This document shows, piece after piece, positions 50,422-58,887 of a DNA stretch of 64,000 nucleotides; position 1 is the stretch's first letter; each line of letters opens with the position of its first letter. The stretch spans positions 3,335,423 to 3,399,422 of the forward strand of contig NZ_CP023671.1 in assembly GCF_003606265.1 (NCBI RefSeq), given 5' to 3'. A model generated the notes under the pieces. The model did not search any database. It saw nothing but the letters and a program-made list of their open reading frames with translations, and had not been told where the DNA came from. The position numbers and the translations under genes were made by a program. The stretch comes from Clostridium septicum (GTDB lineage: Bacteria; Bacillota; Clostridia; Clostridiales; Clostridiaceae).

Positions 50422-51843
50422 ATGGAGTTTTCTAAGGTACAAAGTAAATTTATAAATCAAAAATCTGTGGGATATAAAATATTAAAAGGAAAAAATGGTA
50501 CAGGAAAAAGTACTACATCTATTTATAAGGCTATCAATTTAGAAAATAATTATTGTATTTATGAGGAGGATTCTATATTATTTATCTCTTCTGATAAATT
50601 TAATAGAGACAAAGTTATAAGTCTGTATAATATAGAAAAAAATAAAAATCATTTTTATTCTTTATTTTCATTAGATAAGGGAAGATTTGAGTCTAATGTA
50701 TTAAATGATATGATTTTAAATTACTCTAAAGCATACAGAATGGAAAATTCAATAAATGAAACTTATATAGATAATGAAAATATTTTAAAAATAAAAAATT
50801 ATTTATATCCTAAAATAAAAGATCTTTCTAAAAAATATAAGATACTTAGAAAAATGGATTATGACTTTATATTAGATGAGATATTATGGATTAGAGCTTG
50901 TGATTTTACTTTAGATGAATATTTAATTATAGATAGAAAAGGTAGAGGTAAAAGAATTAATAAAAACTCTAATTCAAGAAAAGTAATATATAGTATTAAA
51001 GATGCTTATGTAAATATTTTAAAAGATAATAATTATTCAGATAGATTTAATGATGTTTTATATGCTAAGAACTATGTAAAGAAACATAATATAAAATATA
51101 CTCACATTATATTAGATGATTCTGAAAAGTTATCTAGGAGTGAAATAGATTTTGTAAAATCTATTTATAAGAATAATCCTTACTCTTCCTTAATTTTCAT
51201 TGTTAATAGTGAGCTTTGTAATGAGAAATATTCATGGCTTGTTAAAGGAAGGAAGTTAAAGACTTTAGGAGAGGATTTTAAGGGCAAAACATTTTTATAC
51301 AAGACAATATTTAACAATAAAGAGATTATTATGCCAAAGACAATAGATACCTATAGATATTTAAATATAAAGAATAAAACAGAAGCTAATTTTGATATTG
51401 ATACATCAGCAGTAGAAAAAGAGATATTACTTAAAGATGGTTTATCATTTAAAGAAGATGAACTTTTAGATATACCAATATTTAATGATATAGCAGCAGG
51501 AAGTCCAATAGAGATGAATGGTAGTGTTGAAGGTGATTTTTCTTTACCCAAAAGTTGGATTGGAAGAGGTTCTGATACTTTCATCTTAAAAGTTAAAGGT
51601 GATAGTATGATTAATAAAGATATCTGTGATGGAGATTTTGTAGTTATTAGGAAACAGTCTACAGCTAATAATAATGATATAGTAGCGGCAAGTTTAGATG
51701 GAGAGGCAACTTTAAAAATACTTAATACAAATGGAGAAGAACCTGTACTTACTCCAGCAAACCCATTATATACTAATATAACATTAAGAGATAAAGATGT
51801 TAATATTTTAGGAATTGCAATAGGAGTTATTAAGTACAGTTAA
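50422..51843 (+). CDS. P-loop helicase-like ATPase fused to LexA-type S24 peptidase
   Basis: 473 residues in two parts. The N-terminal part (1 to about 300) has ILKGKNGTGKSTTSIYKAIN (Walker A, about 22-30) and THIILDDSEKLSRSEIDFVK (about 226), which mimics the UvrD Walker B region but with DD in place of DE. Helicase motifs IV-VI are absent. The C-terminal part (about 345-473) is a LexA/S24 domain: the cleavage bond Ala-Gly in FNDIAAGSPIEMNG, nucleophile Ser in LKVKGDSMINKDI (about 393), and general base Lys in GEATLKIL (about 431). So it may sense a signal and cleave itself. No DNA-binding HTH is visible. Role unknown. Confidence 0.85.
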   Translation: MEFSKVQSKFINQKSVGYKILKGKNGTGKSTTSIYKAINLENNYCIYEEDSILFISSDKFNRDKVISLYNIEKNKNHFYSLFSLDKGRFESNVLNDMILNYSKAYRMENSINETYIDNENILKIKNYLYPKIKDLSKKYKILRKMDYDFILDEILWIRACDFTLDEYLIIDRKGRGKRINKNSNSRKVIYSIKDAYVNILKDNNYSDRFNDVLYAKNYVKKHNIKYTHIILDDSEKLSRSEIDFVKSIYKNNPYSSLIFIVNSELCNEKYSWLVKGRKLKTLGEDFKGKTFLYKTIFNNKEIIMPKTIDTYRYLNIKNKTEANFDIDTSAVEKEILLKDGLSFKEDELLDIPIFNDIAAGSPIEMNGSVEGDFSLPKSWIGRGSDTFILKVKGDSMINKDICDGDFVVIRKQSTANNNDIVAASLDGEATLKILNTNGEEPVLTPANPLYTNITLRDKDVNILGIAIGVIKYS

Positions 51844-51855
51844 GGAGTACTTAAG

Positions 51856-52416
51856 ATGGCCAAGGGGAAGACACATGATAAAGTAACATTAATAGTATCC
51901 CCTTTTATAGGATTAGTTTTTTTTATGATTAATAGTGAATTACTTGAAAATTCCAATAAATTAGTTATTGTAACTTTATTTGGAGTAGTAACTTATTTAT
52001 TTGGTGGCTTTATGTTTTCAGGTGACTTAGATATTAAAAGTTCAGAATATTATAGATGGGGAAAAATTAGATTTATTTGGAATCCATATCAAAAAATTTT
52101 TAAGCATAGGAGTATATTTACTCATGGGTTTTTATTAGGTCCCATAATACGTATTATATATACATATATAATAGTTTTAATAGTATGTTCAGTTTTATAT
52201 TCTTTAAAAGTAATAAATTTAGCAACTGATGATTTAATAAATCTAACTTTAGAATACATAAACTCAAATAAAGTTATATCAATAAATATAGTTTTAGCTT
52301 TATTTTTAGGTTCAGGATTACATACTATTACTGATTTATTTTCTAGTTTTATAAAAAAGAAATTTAGAAGAAAAAATAAAATTTATATAAAGAGAAAAAA
52401 TAAATTTATAGCATAA
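51856..52416 (+). CDS. DUF2227-like metal-binding membrane protein
   Basis: 186 residues beginning 12 bases after the previous gene, AAGGAG before the ATG. MAKGKTHDKVTLIVSPFIGL, then GDLDIKSSEYYRWGKIRFIW, FKHRSIFTHGFLLGPIIRII and LGSGLHTITDLFSS carry conserved His/Asp residues within four helices, the arrangement of DUF2227 putative metal-binding proteins. The close spacing suggests co-transcription with the P-loop/LexA gene. Confidence 0.8.
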   Translation: MAKGKTHDKVTLIVSPFIGLVFFMINSELLENSNKLVIVTLFGVVTYLFGGFMFSGDLDIKSSEYYRWGKIRFIWNPYQKIFKHRSIFTHGFLLGPIIRIIYTYIIVLIVCSVLYSLKVINLATDDLINLTLEYINSNKVISINIVLALFLGSGLHTITDLFSSFIKKKFRRKNKIYIKRKNKFIA

Positions 52417-52458
52417 TTATAAGTTTAATTGAATTATTTTAAAAGAGGTGTAGACTTT

Positions 52459-52794
52459 ATGAAGGAAGCAAAAGAGCATATAGCTAAAATATCAAAGGCA
52501 TCAGCATATTTTATATTTAGAAATGGTCCTATTAAAGAGATGTATAAAGAAGGCAAAGTTTCTGATGAAGATATAAAGACAATACAATGTTATTTACAAG
52601 ACCATTTAGCATATTTATATGAAGTATTATTAGAAGAAAATAATATAAATAAGTTTCAATTAATAGTTGATACTATGGATAAATTTTATATAAATGATAA
52701 TGAGAAGATTAAAATAGATGATGAAGGGTTTGAGAACTTCTATAATCAATTATTTCCTAGTTCTACAATAAAAAGTAATATAAAAATAAAATAA
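52459..52794 (+). CDS. hypothetical protein, about 111 aa
   Basis: Starts at ATG 52459 behind AAAGAGGTG, 42 bases after the previous gene. A soluble helical protein (EHIAKISKASAYFIFRNGPI, DIKTIQCYLQDHLAYLYEVL) of the kind conserved in clostridia with no assigned function. It may be the last gene of the P-loop/LexA transcript. Confidence 0.65.
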   Translation: MKEAKEHIAKISKASAYFIFRNGPIKEMYKEGKVSDEDIKTIQCYLQDHLAYLYEVLLEENNINKFQLIVDTMDKFYINDNEKIKIDDEGFENFYNQLFPSSTIKSNIKIK

Positions 52795-53075
52795 CTAAAC
52801 TTAAATATAACTTAATAATTTTAAATAAAAAAATACTATTATTTACAAATAGAAAAATTAAACACTAGTTTTATCGAAAGTATTTTAATAATATAAAAAG
52901 GTTGTATAATTATAGTTAAGAAATAACTAGGACTAAAATTATAAAAAATATAGCTGTAAAATTGTTTGTTAAAGTATATTTTATAGTGAAGATATATTAA
53001 TCCTAATATTTCTCAAATGAAATTATGGTATAAGTAAAAATGAGAGATTATGGTTATATTAGGTGAACGGATTTA

Positions 53076-53115
53076 ATGGACTAGCTTACATTTTGTAGGC
53101 TAGTCTATTATTTTA
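53076..53115 (+). terminator. terminator, possibly of a small RNA
   Basis: GACTAGCTTAC (53079-53089) pairs with GTAGGCTAGTC (53095-53105), then T-rich. There is no gene ending within 280 bases before it. Confidence 0.65.
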
Positions 53116-53185
53116 TTTAAGTAAGAATTTGTATAATTAGTCATTGAATATTCTAAATATTTATTTAAATAACATATTTTATAAG

Positions 53186-53227
53186 AATTCATATATTTTG
53201 TTATTTTATTAACAAAATATATGAATT
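53186..53227. other. 18-bp perfect hairpin
   Basis: AATTCATATATTTTGTTA (53186-53203) pairs with TAACAAAATATATGAATT (53210-53227) around a 6-base loop. AT-only at the centre and with no T-run, so it is not a typical terminator. Confidence 0.6.
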
Positions 53228-53421
53228 AGAAATAATTTATAGGCAATTTATTATAATAAAGTAGAGAATAATAAATTATTATAGTTTTATTTGTTAAAAT
53301 TTTTATAATAAATTGAAAAAAGTTTTAGTAAAGACTTTTAATGTTTAATAAATTATGATATATTCATAACAACTATTTGTTATATTATCAAATAAGGTTA
53401 CGTAGGATAAGGAGGAATAAT

Positions 53422-54756
53422 ATGAAGAAGAATGAATATGGTTTATTTACAGCTATAGGAATGATAGTAGGAGTAGTTATAGGATCAGGAATATTCTTTA
53501 AAAGTGATAATATCTTAATAGCTACAAATGGAAGTGTTAGTTTAGGAATTTTAGTGTTTTGTATAGCAGCTATAGGAATTATTTTTGGAAGTTTAACAAT
53601 TTCAGAACTTGCATCACGTAATACAAAAGCAGGTGGAATAATAACTTATGCAGAGTATTCTTACAATAAGTCAGTAGCGTGTGCATTTGGATGGTTTCAC
53701 ACATTTTTATATTATCCAACACTTATATCAGTGGTTACATGGGTTTCAGGTATATACATATCTATGTTATTTGGCTTAGAAAGTACTCTAGAGACTCAAA
53801 TTTTAATTGGACTAGCTATGATGTTAATTATATTTATTACAAATATATTATCGGCTAAACTTGGAGGTATTTTTCAAAATGCTTCTACAGTTATAAAAAT
53901 AATACCTTTAATATTTATAGCAATAGCAGGGTTAGTTTTTGGAAAACCAAGTGCTATAGCAATAACTGATATAACTAATATGCAATCCTTTGCTTGGATT
54001 TCTGCAATTGCTCCAATAGCATTTTCCTTTGATGGATGGATTGTAGCTACATCAATTGCTCATGAGATAAAAGAACCAAGTAAAAATTTACCTAAGGCAT
54101 TAGTAGTGGCTCCATTATTTATATTAGGAATTTATTTATTATATTTTGTAGGAATAAGTATTTATGTTGGACCAGAAACAGTAATGAGTTTAGGTGATGC
54201 CCATGTAGATCTTGCAGCAAATAATATTTTTGGTGCTTGGGGTGCTAAAATTATATTAACTTTTGTTGTTATATCAATTTTAGGAACAGTAAATGGATTA
54301 ACAATGGGTCTTACTAGATTACCATATTCATTAGCTATAAGAGGAATGTTCCCTAAATATAAGACATTCTCAAAGGTAAATGAAAAATTAGGAATGCCTA
54401 TTCAATCATCAATTATAGCATTAGTAATATCAATTACATGGTTAGTTATTCATTATTTAACACAAAAATTTTCACTATTACCAAATTCAGATATATCAGA
54501 AATATCAATTACAATAAATTATGTTTTATATATACTTTTATATGCTAAAGTCTTTAGAATGGGACTAAGTGGCGAAATAGTTGGTGTATGGAAGGGATTA
54601 TTAAATCCATTATTAGCTACTTTAGGATCATTAATAATCTTAGTAGGTAGTATTGGAAATCCATTATTTTGGATAAATGCTAGTATATCAGTAATAATAC
54701 TTTTATCAGCAATAGTATTTTGGAAATATCAAAGTAAAAAGGTTAATTTAGAATAA
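53422..54756 (+). CDS. APC-family amino-acid permease
   Basis: About 444 residues from ATG 53422 behind AAGGAGG. Twelve helices in the APC pattern: GLFTAIGMIVGVVIGSGIFF (the GSGIF unwound helix 1 that binds the amino group), AFSFDGWIVATSIAHEIKEP, PYSLAIRGMFPKYKTF. Close in layout to the SteT serine/threonine exchanger group. The preceding 500-base leader might control it, but nothing proves this. Its own terminator follows. Confidence 0.9.
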   Translation: MKKNEYGLFTAIGMIVGVVIGSGIFFKSDNILIATNGSVSLGILVFCIAAIGIIFGSLTISELASRNTKAGGIITYAEYSYNKSVACAFGWFHTFLYYPTLISVVTWVSGIYISMLFGLESTLETQILIGLAMMLIIFITNILSAKLGGIFQNASTVIKIIPLIFIAIAGLVFGKPSAIAITDITNMQSFAWISAIAPIAFSFDGWIVATSIAHEIKEPSKNLPKALVVAPLFILGIYLLYFVGISIYVGPETVMSLGDAHVDLAANNIFGAWGAKIILTFVVISILGTVNGLTMGLTRLPYSLAIRGMFPKYKTFSKVNEKLGMPIQSSIIALVISITWLVIHYLTQKFSLLPNSDISEISITINYVLYILLYAKVFRMGLSGEIVGVWKGLLNPLLATLGSLIILVGSIGNPLFWINASISVIILLSAIVFWKYQSKKVNLE

Positions 54757-54763
54757 TATGTTT

Positions 54764-54798
54764 TAAAAAAGATAGGATTTATTTCTATCTTTTTTTTA
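54764..54798 (+). terminator. terminator of the permease gene
   Basis: AAAAAAGATAG (54765-54775) pairs with CTATCTTTTTT (54785-54795), then T-run. Confidence 0.85.
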
Positions 54799-54888
54799 TT
54801 TATGTAAAGAATGGAATAAATAAATGATAATATGATAATTCTAATATATAGGTGTTACTAATTTATTTTGATATAGGTAGGTGATAAA

Positions 54889-55260
54889 ATGAATAAACTA
54901 TCCTGTAATGTAAGAAAATGCAATCATAATCTGTTTGGAATTTGTGATATGCATACTATAAGAGTGTTAAGTTGTAGTAATGAAAAATACCATGGTTCTA
55001 AATGTTTTAGTTTTGAAAAATTTAAACTTTCTAAGCGTGTTAAAATGATAGGAAAAATAGATTTTTATAGGGATATGTTAAACGATATAGATAGTAGTAA
55101 TTCTAAAATAGAATTACCACATATATATTACGAGTTAATAAATTGTAAGTATAATGAATCTTCAATATGTAAATCTAAAACTGTAATGATTGAGGGTTTT
55201 AAAGCTAAGGAATGTGAAGGTATAAAATGTAAAACATTTTTAATAAATAGTCATATATAA
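54889..55260 (+). CDS. two-repeat DUF1540-like Cys-rich protein
   Basis: 123 residues with GTAGGTGA before the ATG. Two similar Cys-rich units: SCNVRKCNHNLFGICDMHTI (residues 5-25, then CSNEKYHGSKCFSF) and INCKYNESSICKSKTVMIEG with KECEGIKCKTF near the end. The C-x(5)-C-x-N-x(4)-C spacing is that of DUF1540, normally a single 40-50 residue unit found in clostridial spores and cytoplasm. Nine or more cysteines suggest metal binding. Confidence 0.75.
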   Translation: MNKLSCNVRKCNHNLFGICDMHTIRVLSCSNEKYHGSKCFSFEKFKLSKRVKMIGKIDFYRDMLNDIDSSNSKIELPHIYYELINCKYNESSICKSKTVMIEGFKAKECEGIKCKTFLINSHI

Positions 55261-55280
55261 AGTTACAAATAACATTAAAT

Positions 55281-55325
55281 ATAAATAAGTCAGCAGATAA
55301 AACAAAAAAATACTTACTTATTTAT
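55281..55325 (+). terminator. weak terminator after the DUF1540-like gene
   Basis: AAATAAGT and ACTTATTT pair around a 25-base loop, then T-rich; a weak stem. Confidence 0.4.
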
Positions 55326-55440
55326 ATAAAAAAATAGTATTATTAGTAATTTTAAATGTAGAAAATTAAAAAATAATGTTGTATAATAAAAACTTAGTTA
55401 TATGAGAAGATTAGTAAATAAAGTTAGTGAGGCGGTATTA

Positions 55441-56949
55441 ATGAAATTAGGATTTGATCCAAAGAAATATTTAGAAGAGCAATCAAAGTTCATTTTAGAA
55501 AGAGTTAATGACTATGATAAGTTATATCTTGAGTTTGGTGGTAAATTAATGTGTGATCTTCATGCTAAAAGAGTACTACCAGGATTCGATGAAGATGCTA
55601 AAATAAAGTTATTACATAAATTAAAAGAAAAAGTAGAAGTTGTTATTTGTGTTTATGCAGGTGATATAGAAAGAAATAAAATAAGAGGAGATTTCGGTAT
55701 AACATATGATTTAGAAGTTTTTAGACTTATAGATGATTTAAGAGCTTATGAATTAGATGTAAATAGCGTAGTTATCACAAGATACAATGGACAACCAGCA
55801 ACTACTGTGTTTATAAATAAACTTGAACGTAGAGGAATAAAGGTTTATAAACATAAAGCAACTAAGGGGTACCCAGCTGATGTAGATACAATAGTTAGTG
55901 ATGAGGGATATGGAAAGAATCCATATATAGAAACAACAAAACCAATAGTTGTTGTAACAGCACCAGGACCAGGAAGTGGAAAATTAGCTACTTGTTTAAG
56001 TCAATTATATCATGAATATAGAAGAGGAAATGTTGCGGGATATTCAAAATTTGAAACATTCCCAGTATGGAATGTACCATTAAAGCATCCTTTAAACATA
56101 GCATATGAAGCAGCAACAGTAGATCTTAAAGATGTAAATTTAATAGATTCATTCCATATGGATGCTTATAATAAACTTGCTGTTAACTACAATAGAGATA
56201 TAGAAAGTTTTCCTTTATTAAAGAGAATTATAGAAAAAATAACTGGTGAAGAATCAGTTTATAAATCACCAACAGATATGGGGGTTAATAGAGTTGGCTA
56301 TGGTATTGTAGATGATGAAGTAGTAAAGGAAGCATCAAAACAAGAAATAATAAGAAGGTACTTTAAAACTGCTTGTGAATATAAAAAAGGATATGTTGAT
56401 AAAGAAACAGCTGATAGAGCTAAGCTTATTATGGAAGAACTAAATTTAAAAGAGTCAGATAGAAAAGTAGTTATTCCTTCTAGAGAACATGCAGCTAAAT
56501 TAAAGGAGCTTTCAGATAAAAATGAAATTTCTACAGCTGTTGCATTAGAGCTAATTGATGGAACTATATTAACAGGTAAAGAATCAGAATTAATGGATGC
56601 ATCTGCAGCTGTTATATTAAATGCTATTAAATATTTAGCAAATATAAATGATGATATACATTTAATATCACCTGTTATACTTGAACCTATTATAAATTTA
56701 AAATCTAAGACTTTTGGAAACAAGAACACAGCTTTAACTTGTGAAGAAATACTTATAGCTCTTAGTATATGTGCGGCAACAAATCCTACTGCTCAAGCGG
56801 CACTTAATAAACTATCAATGCTTAAGGGATGCCAAGCACATTCAACTACAATAGTAAATGGAAGTGACGATCAAACATTTAGGAAACTAGGAATTGATAT
56901 TACTTGTGATCCAGAATATCAAACAGATAATTTATATTATAATAATTAA
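55441..56949 (+). CDS. DUF1846 protein
   Basis: 502 residues from ATG 55441, which has GAGGCGG 5 bases upstream. The longer frame from 55402 places that site inside the gene. [20 protein letters not shown] is the family start. [20 protein letters not shown] (about 185) resembles a nucleotide-binding loop, and [20 protein letters not shown] lies near the end. DUF1846 proteins have a solved fold but no proven role; some propose ATP-dependent hydrolysis of small molecules. Single gene. Confidence 0.9.
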   Translation: MKLGFDPKKYLEEQSKFILERVNDYDKLYLEFGGKLMCDLHAKRVLPGFDEDAKIKLLHKLKEKVEVVICVYAGDIERNKIRGDFGITYDLEVFRLIDDLRAYELDVNSVVITRYNGQPATTVFINKLERRGIKVYKHKATKGYPADVDTIVSDEGYGKNPYIETTKPIVVVTAPGPGSGKLATCLSQLYHEYRRGNVAGYSKFETFPVWNVPLKHPLNIAYEAATVDLKDVNLIDSFHMDAYNKLAVNYNRDIESFPLLKRIIEKITGEESVYKSPTDMGVNRVGYGIVDDEVVKEASKQEIIRRYFKTACEYKKGYVDKETADRAKLIMEELNLKESDRKVVIPSREHAAKLKELSDKNEISTAVALELIDGTILTGKESELMDASAAVILNAIKYLANINDDIHLISPVILEPIINLKSKTFGNKNTALTCEEILIALSICAATNPTAQAALNKLSMLKGCQAHSTTIVNGSDDQTFRKLGIDITCDPEYQTDNLYYNN

Positions 56950-57045
56950 AAGTATATAGTTATAAATTTTAGAAAAAAACGTCAATATTATGGTATAATG
57001 TATATATAACGACAAATTTTACTATATTATTGGAGGGTGATTATC

Positions 57046-57315
57046 ATGGAAATATTAAAGAAAAATGGTAAAAAGGAAGAGTTTTCTTCAAAAAAATTAA
57101 TAACTAGTATAGAAAATGCAGGAAGAGATGCTGATACTATTTTAAATGAATCAGATCTTAATATGTTAAAAAAAGATATTATAAAAACCTTAGAACAAAT
57201 TAGAGAAAAAACAGAAATTACTTCAAGTTATGAAATAATAGGAGTTGTTATAGATACTCTTAAAAAAGAAGGATTTAGAAATATTATTAAAACTTATATT
57301 AGATATGATAAATAA
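57046..57315 (+). CDS. stand-alone ATP-cone domain protein
   Basis: 89 residues from ATG 57046 behind TGGAGGGTG. MEILKKNGKKEEFSSKKLITS, then TSSYEIIGVVIDTLKKEGFR and KTYIRYDK match the ATP-cone that senses dATP/ATP in ribonucleotide reductases and NrdR. Nothing else is fused, and no nrd gene is in the window. It could regulate another enzyme in trans or be a reduced NrdR-like protein lacking its zinc ribbon. Confidence 0.85.
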   Translation: MEILKKNGKKEEFSSKKLITSIENAGRDADTILNESDLNMLKKDIIKTLEQIREKTEITSSYEIIGVVIDTLKKEGFRNIIKTYIRYDK

Positions 57316-57321
57316 TATTAT

Positions 57322-57360
57322 TGAAAAGCTAGGAATAATTTATTCCTAGCTTTTTTTCTT
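57322..57360. terminator. bidirectional terminator overlapping the next stop codon
   Basis: AAAAGCTAGGAATAA (57324-57338) pairs with TTATTCCTAGCTTTT (57340-57354). The minus-strand gene's TAG stop is inside the stem. Confidence 0.88.
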
Positions 57361-57861
57361 TAAATAATTAAAAGGGATAAATATTTTATGTTTAGGAGGA
57401 TGATAAGTAAAATAAAAAAACATAAAAAGTATACTTACAGTTAAGAGTATTCCTATTAACTCAAATATTATAAAAAATTTAGGAAGATTTATTATATATT
57501 TAATAAGTAAAAATGGTAAAACAACTGCAATAACAAATATTAATATATCAATTAAAAATATAGATTTTTTAGTGAAATAGGTGTAACTATAAAATAAGGT
57601 AGGTACTATTATTAAGGAAAATAATAGTGATATACCTAGGGCAAAGAAAGGATTGTTTATATTTTTGTAATTGAAAGAAATTAATATTATCATAAAAATA
57701 AAAATTGGAAATATTGAGAGTTTTATATGCTCCCAAATACTTTCATTTGTAGCAGAAAAGTATCCAATAAATTTATTTCTATTAAATATTTCATAAGTAA
57801 AGTGTAGAAGTGTTCCTAAAATAAAACTAAATATAACGCAAATAGTAATGAGTCTATCCAT
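57346..57861 (-). CDS. DUF6512 membrane protein
   Basis: 171 residues, five helices. ILGTLLHFTYEIFNRNKFIG, YFSATNESIWEHIKLSIFPI and FYFTYHPPKHKIF are the conserved signatures of DUF6512, whose histidines and NESxWEH motif suggest a metal or heme ligand. No clear ribosome binding site is visible before the ATG. Function unknown; membrane. Confidence 0.8.
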   Translation of the reverse strand: MDRLITICVIFSFILGTLLHFTYEIFNRNKFIGYFSATNESIWEHIKLSIFPIFIFMIILISFNYKNINNPFFALGISLLFSLIIVPTLFYSYTYFTKKSIFLIDILIFVIAVVLPFLLIKYIINLPKFFIIFELIGILLTVSILFMFFYFTYHPPKHKIFIPFNYLKKKS

Positions 57862-58028
57862 ATAAAAAACCTCTTTTATTATTTTTATATATTATATATC
57901 TAAAAATAATAAAAAATAACAAATAAAATATAGACTTTGCAATTATAAAAGAAAATTTTATTTTGAATATATTAAAAATAAAAATCATATATTACTTCGA
58001 TTAATGAATTTTAAAAGGAGTAAATATA

Positions 58029-58814
58029 ATGAAAAGATCAGTTGTAGATAATAAATTTAAAACTAATAAGGTAGGACTACAAATGGGATACATAATAATA
58101 TCATTTTTAATTTCCATTTTAACAATGCAAGTTCTAACTTTATTTAAGTTAATGCTAATATTAGATATACAGATGAGTGATGTGCTTTATATAGGCGAAG
58201 CTATATTAATTATAGGAACTATTTTAACTGTTATAGGTGGAATGGATTTCTTGAAGGACAATTTATTTAGAGAGGAAAGTATATTAAAAGGAATAGGTAT
58301 AGGAACTATATCAGGATTAGGAATTATGTTTATTACTTATTTATATAGGATTATACCAGTTTTTATAGGGAAAAGAGTAATAGCTATAGGCTCAAATCAG
58401 GCTGTAAGTACTTACAAAGATTTTAGTTTTGAAAGTTTATTAGTTACATCAATTACTCCAGCTATACTAGAAGAGTTTGTTTTTAGGGTTGGAGGTTTTA
58501 CTATTTGTGCAGTAATATTTAGATTTATATTTCAACAGATAAGAAAAGATAAGAAAAGTTTAATAGAGATAAATGTGTTAAATTTAAGAAGTAGATATGG
58601 ACTTATGGCTCTTATTTTTACTTCTTTAATATTTGCTATTATGCATGGTCCAAGCATTTTAAGTCTTCCTATATATTTATTACCAGGGTTGTTATTTGGT
58701 TTTTTATATTGCAAATATGGATTAGGGGTTTCTATAGTATCTCATTGCATGAGTAACTATTTATCTTCTTTAATTTTAACTTTAGTAGTATTTTTAATAA
58801 ATTTATTGGTCTAA
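58029..58814 (+). CDS. CPBP-family intramembrane glutamic endopeptidase
   Basis: 261 residues, about seven helices. Catalytic motif PAILEEFVFRVGGF (EExxxR, about residue 145), FAIMHGP (about 203) and GVSIVSHCMSN (about 237) are the three CPBP (ABI/Rce1) motifs. Members cleave membrane-tethered substrates and often confer immunity to bacteriocins or process peptides. AAAAGGAG before the ATG. Single gene. Confidence 0.9.
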   Translation: MKRSVVDNKFKTNKVGLQMGYIIISFLISILTMQVLTLFKLMLILDIQMSDVLYIGEAILIIGTILTVIGGMDFLKDNLFREESILKGIGIGTISGLGIMFITYLYRIIPVFIGKRVIAIGSNQAVSTYKDFSFESLLVTSITPAILEEFVFRVGGFTICAVIFRFIFQQIRKDKKSLIEINVLNLRSRYGLMALIFTSLIFAIMHGPSILSLPIYLLPGLLFGFLYCKYGLGVSIVSHCMSNYLSSLILTLVVFLINLLV

Positions 58815-58887
58815 TATAGGAATTAATTTTATTATATAAAGGAAAACTATTTTTATTAGGTTATGTAAATTAAAAGGAGGAAAAATA

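Larger units (their letters stand above)
52795..53421. other. 627-bp non-coding region with structured elements
   Basis: No gene is supported. It holds a terminator-like hairpin (53077-53112) preceded by a GC-richer stretch (ATTAGGTGAACGGATTTAAT at 53058), and an 18-bp perfect hairpin at 53186-53227. The size and structure suit an RNA gene or long leader. Confidence 0.45.

Noticed and set aside
53041..53120. T-box or other amino-acid riboswitch before the APC permease
   Set aside because: No T-box core sequence or specifier loop was seen, and the terminator lies 300 bases before the gene.
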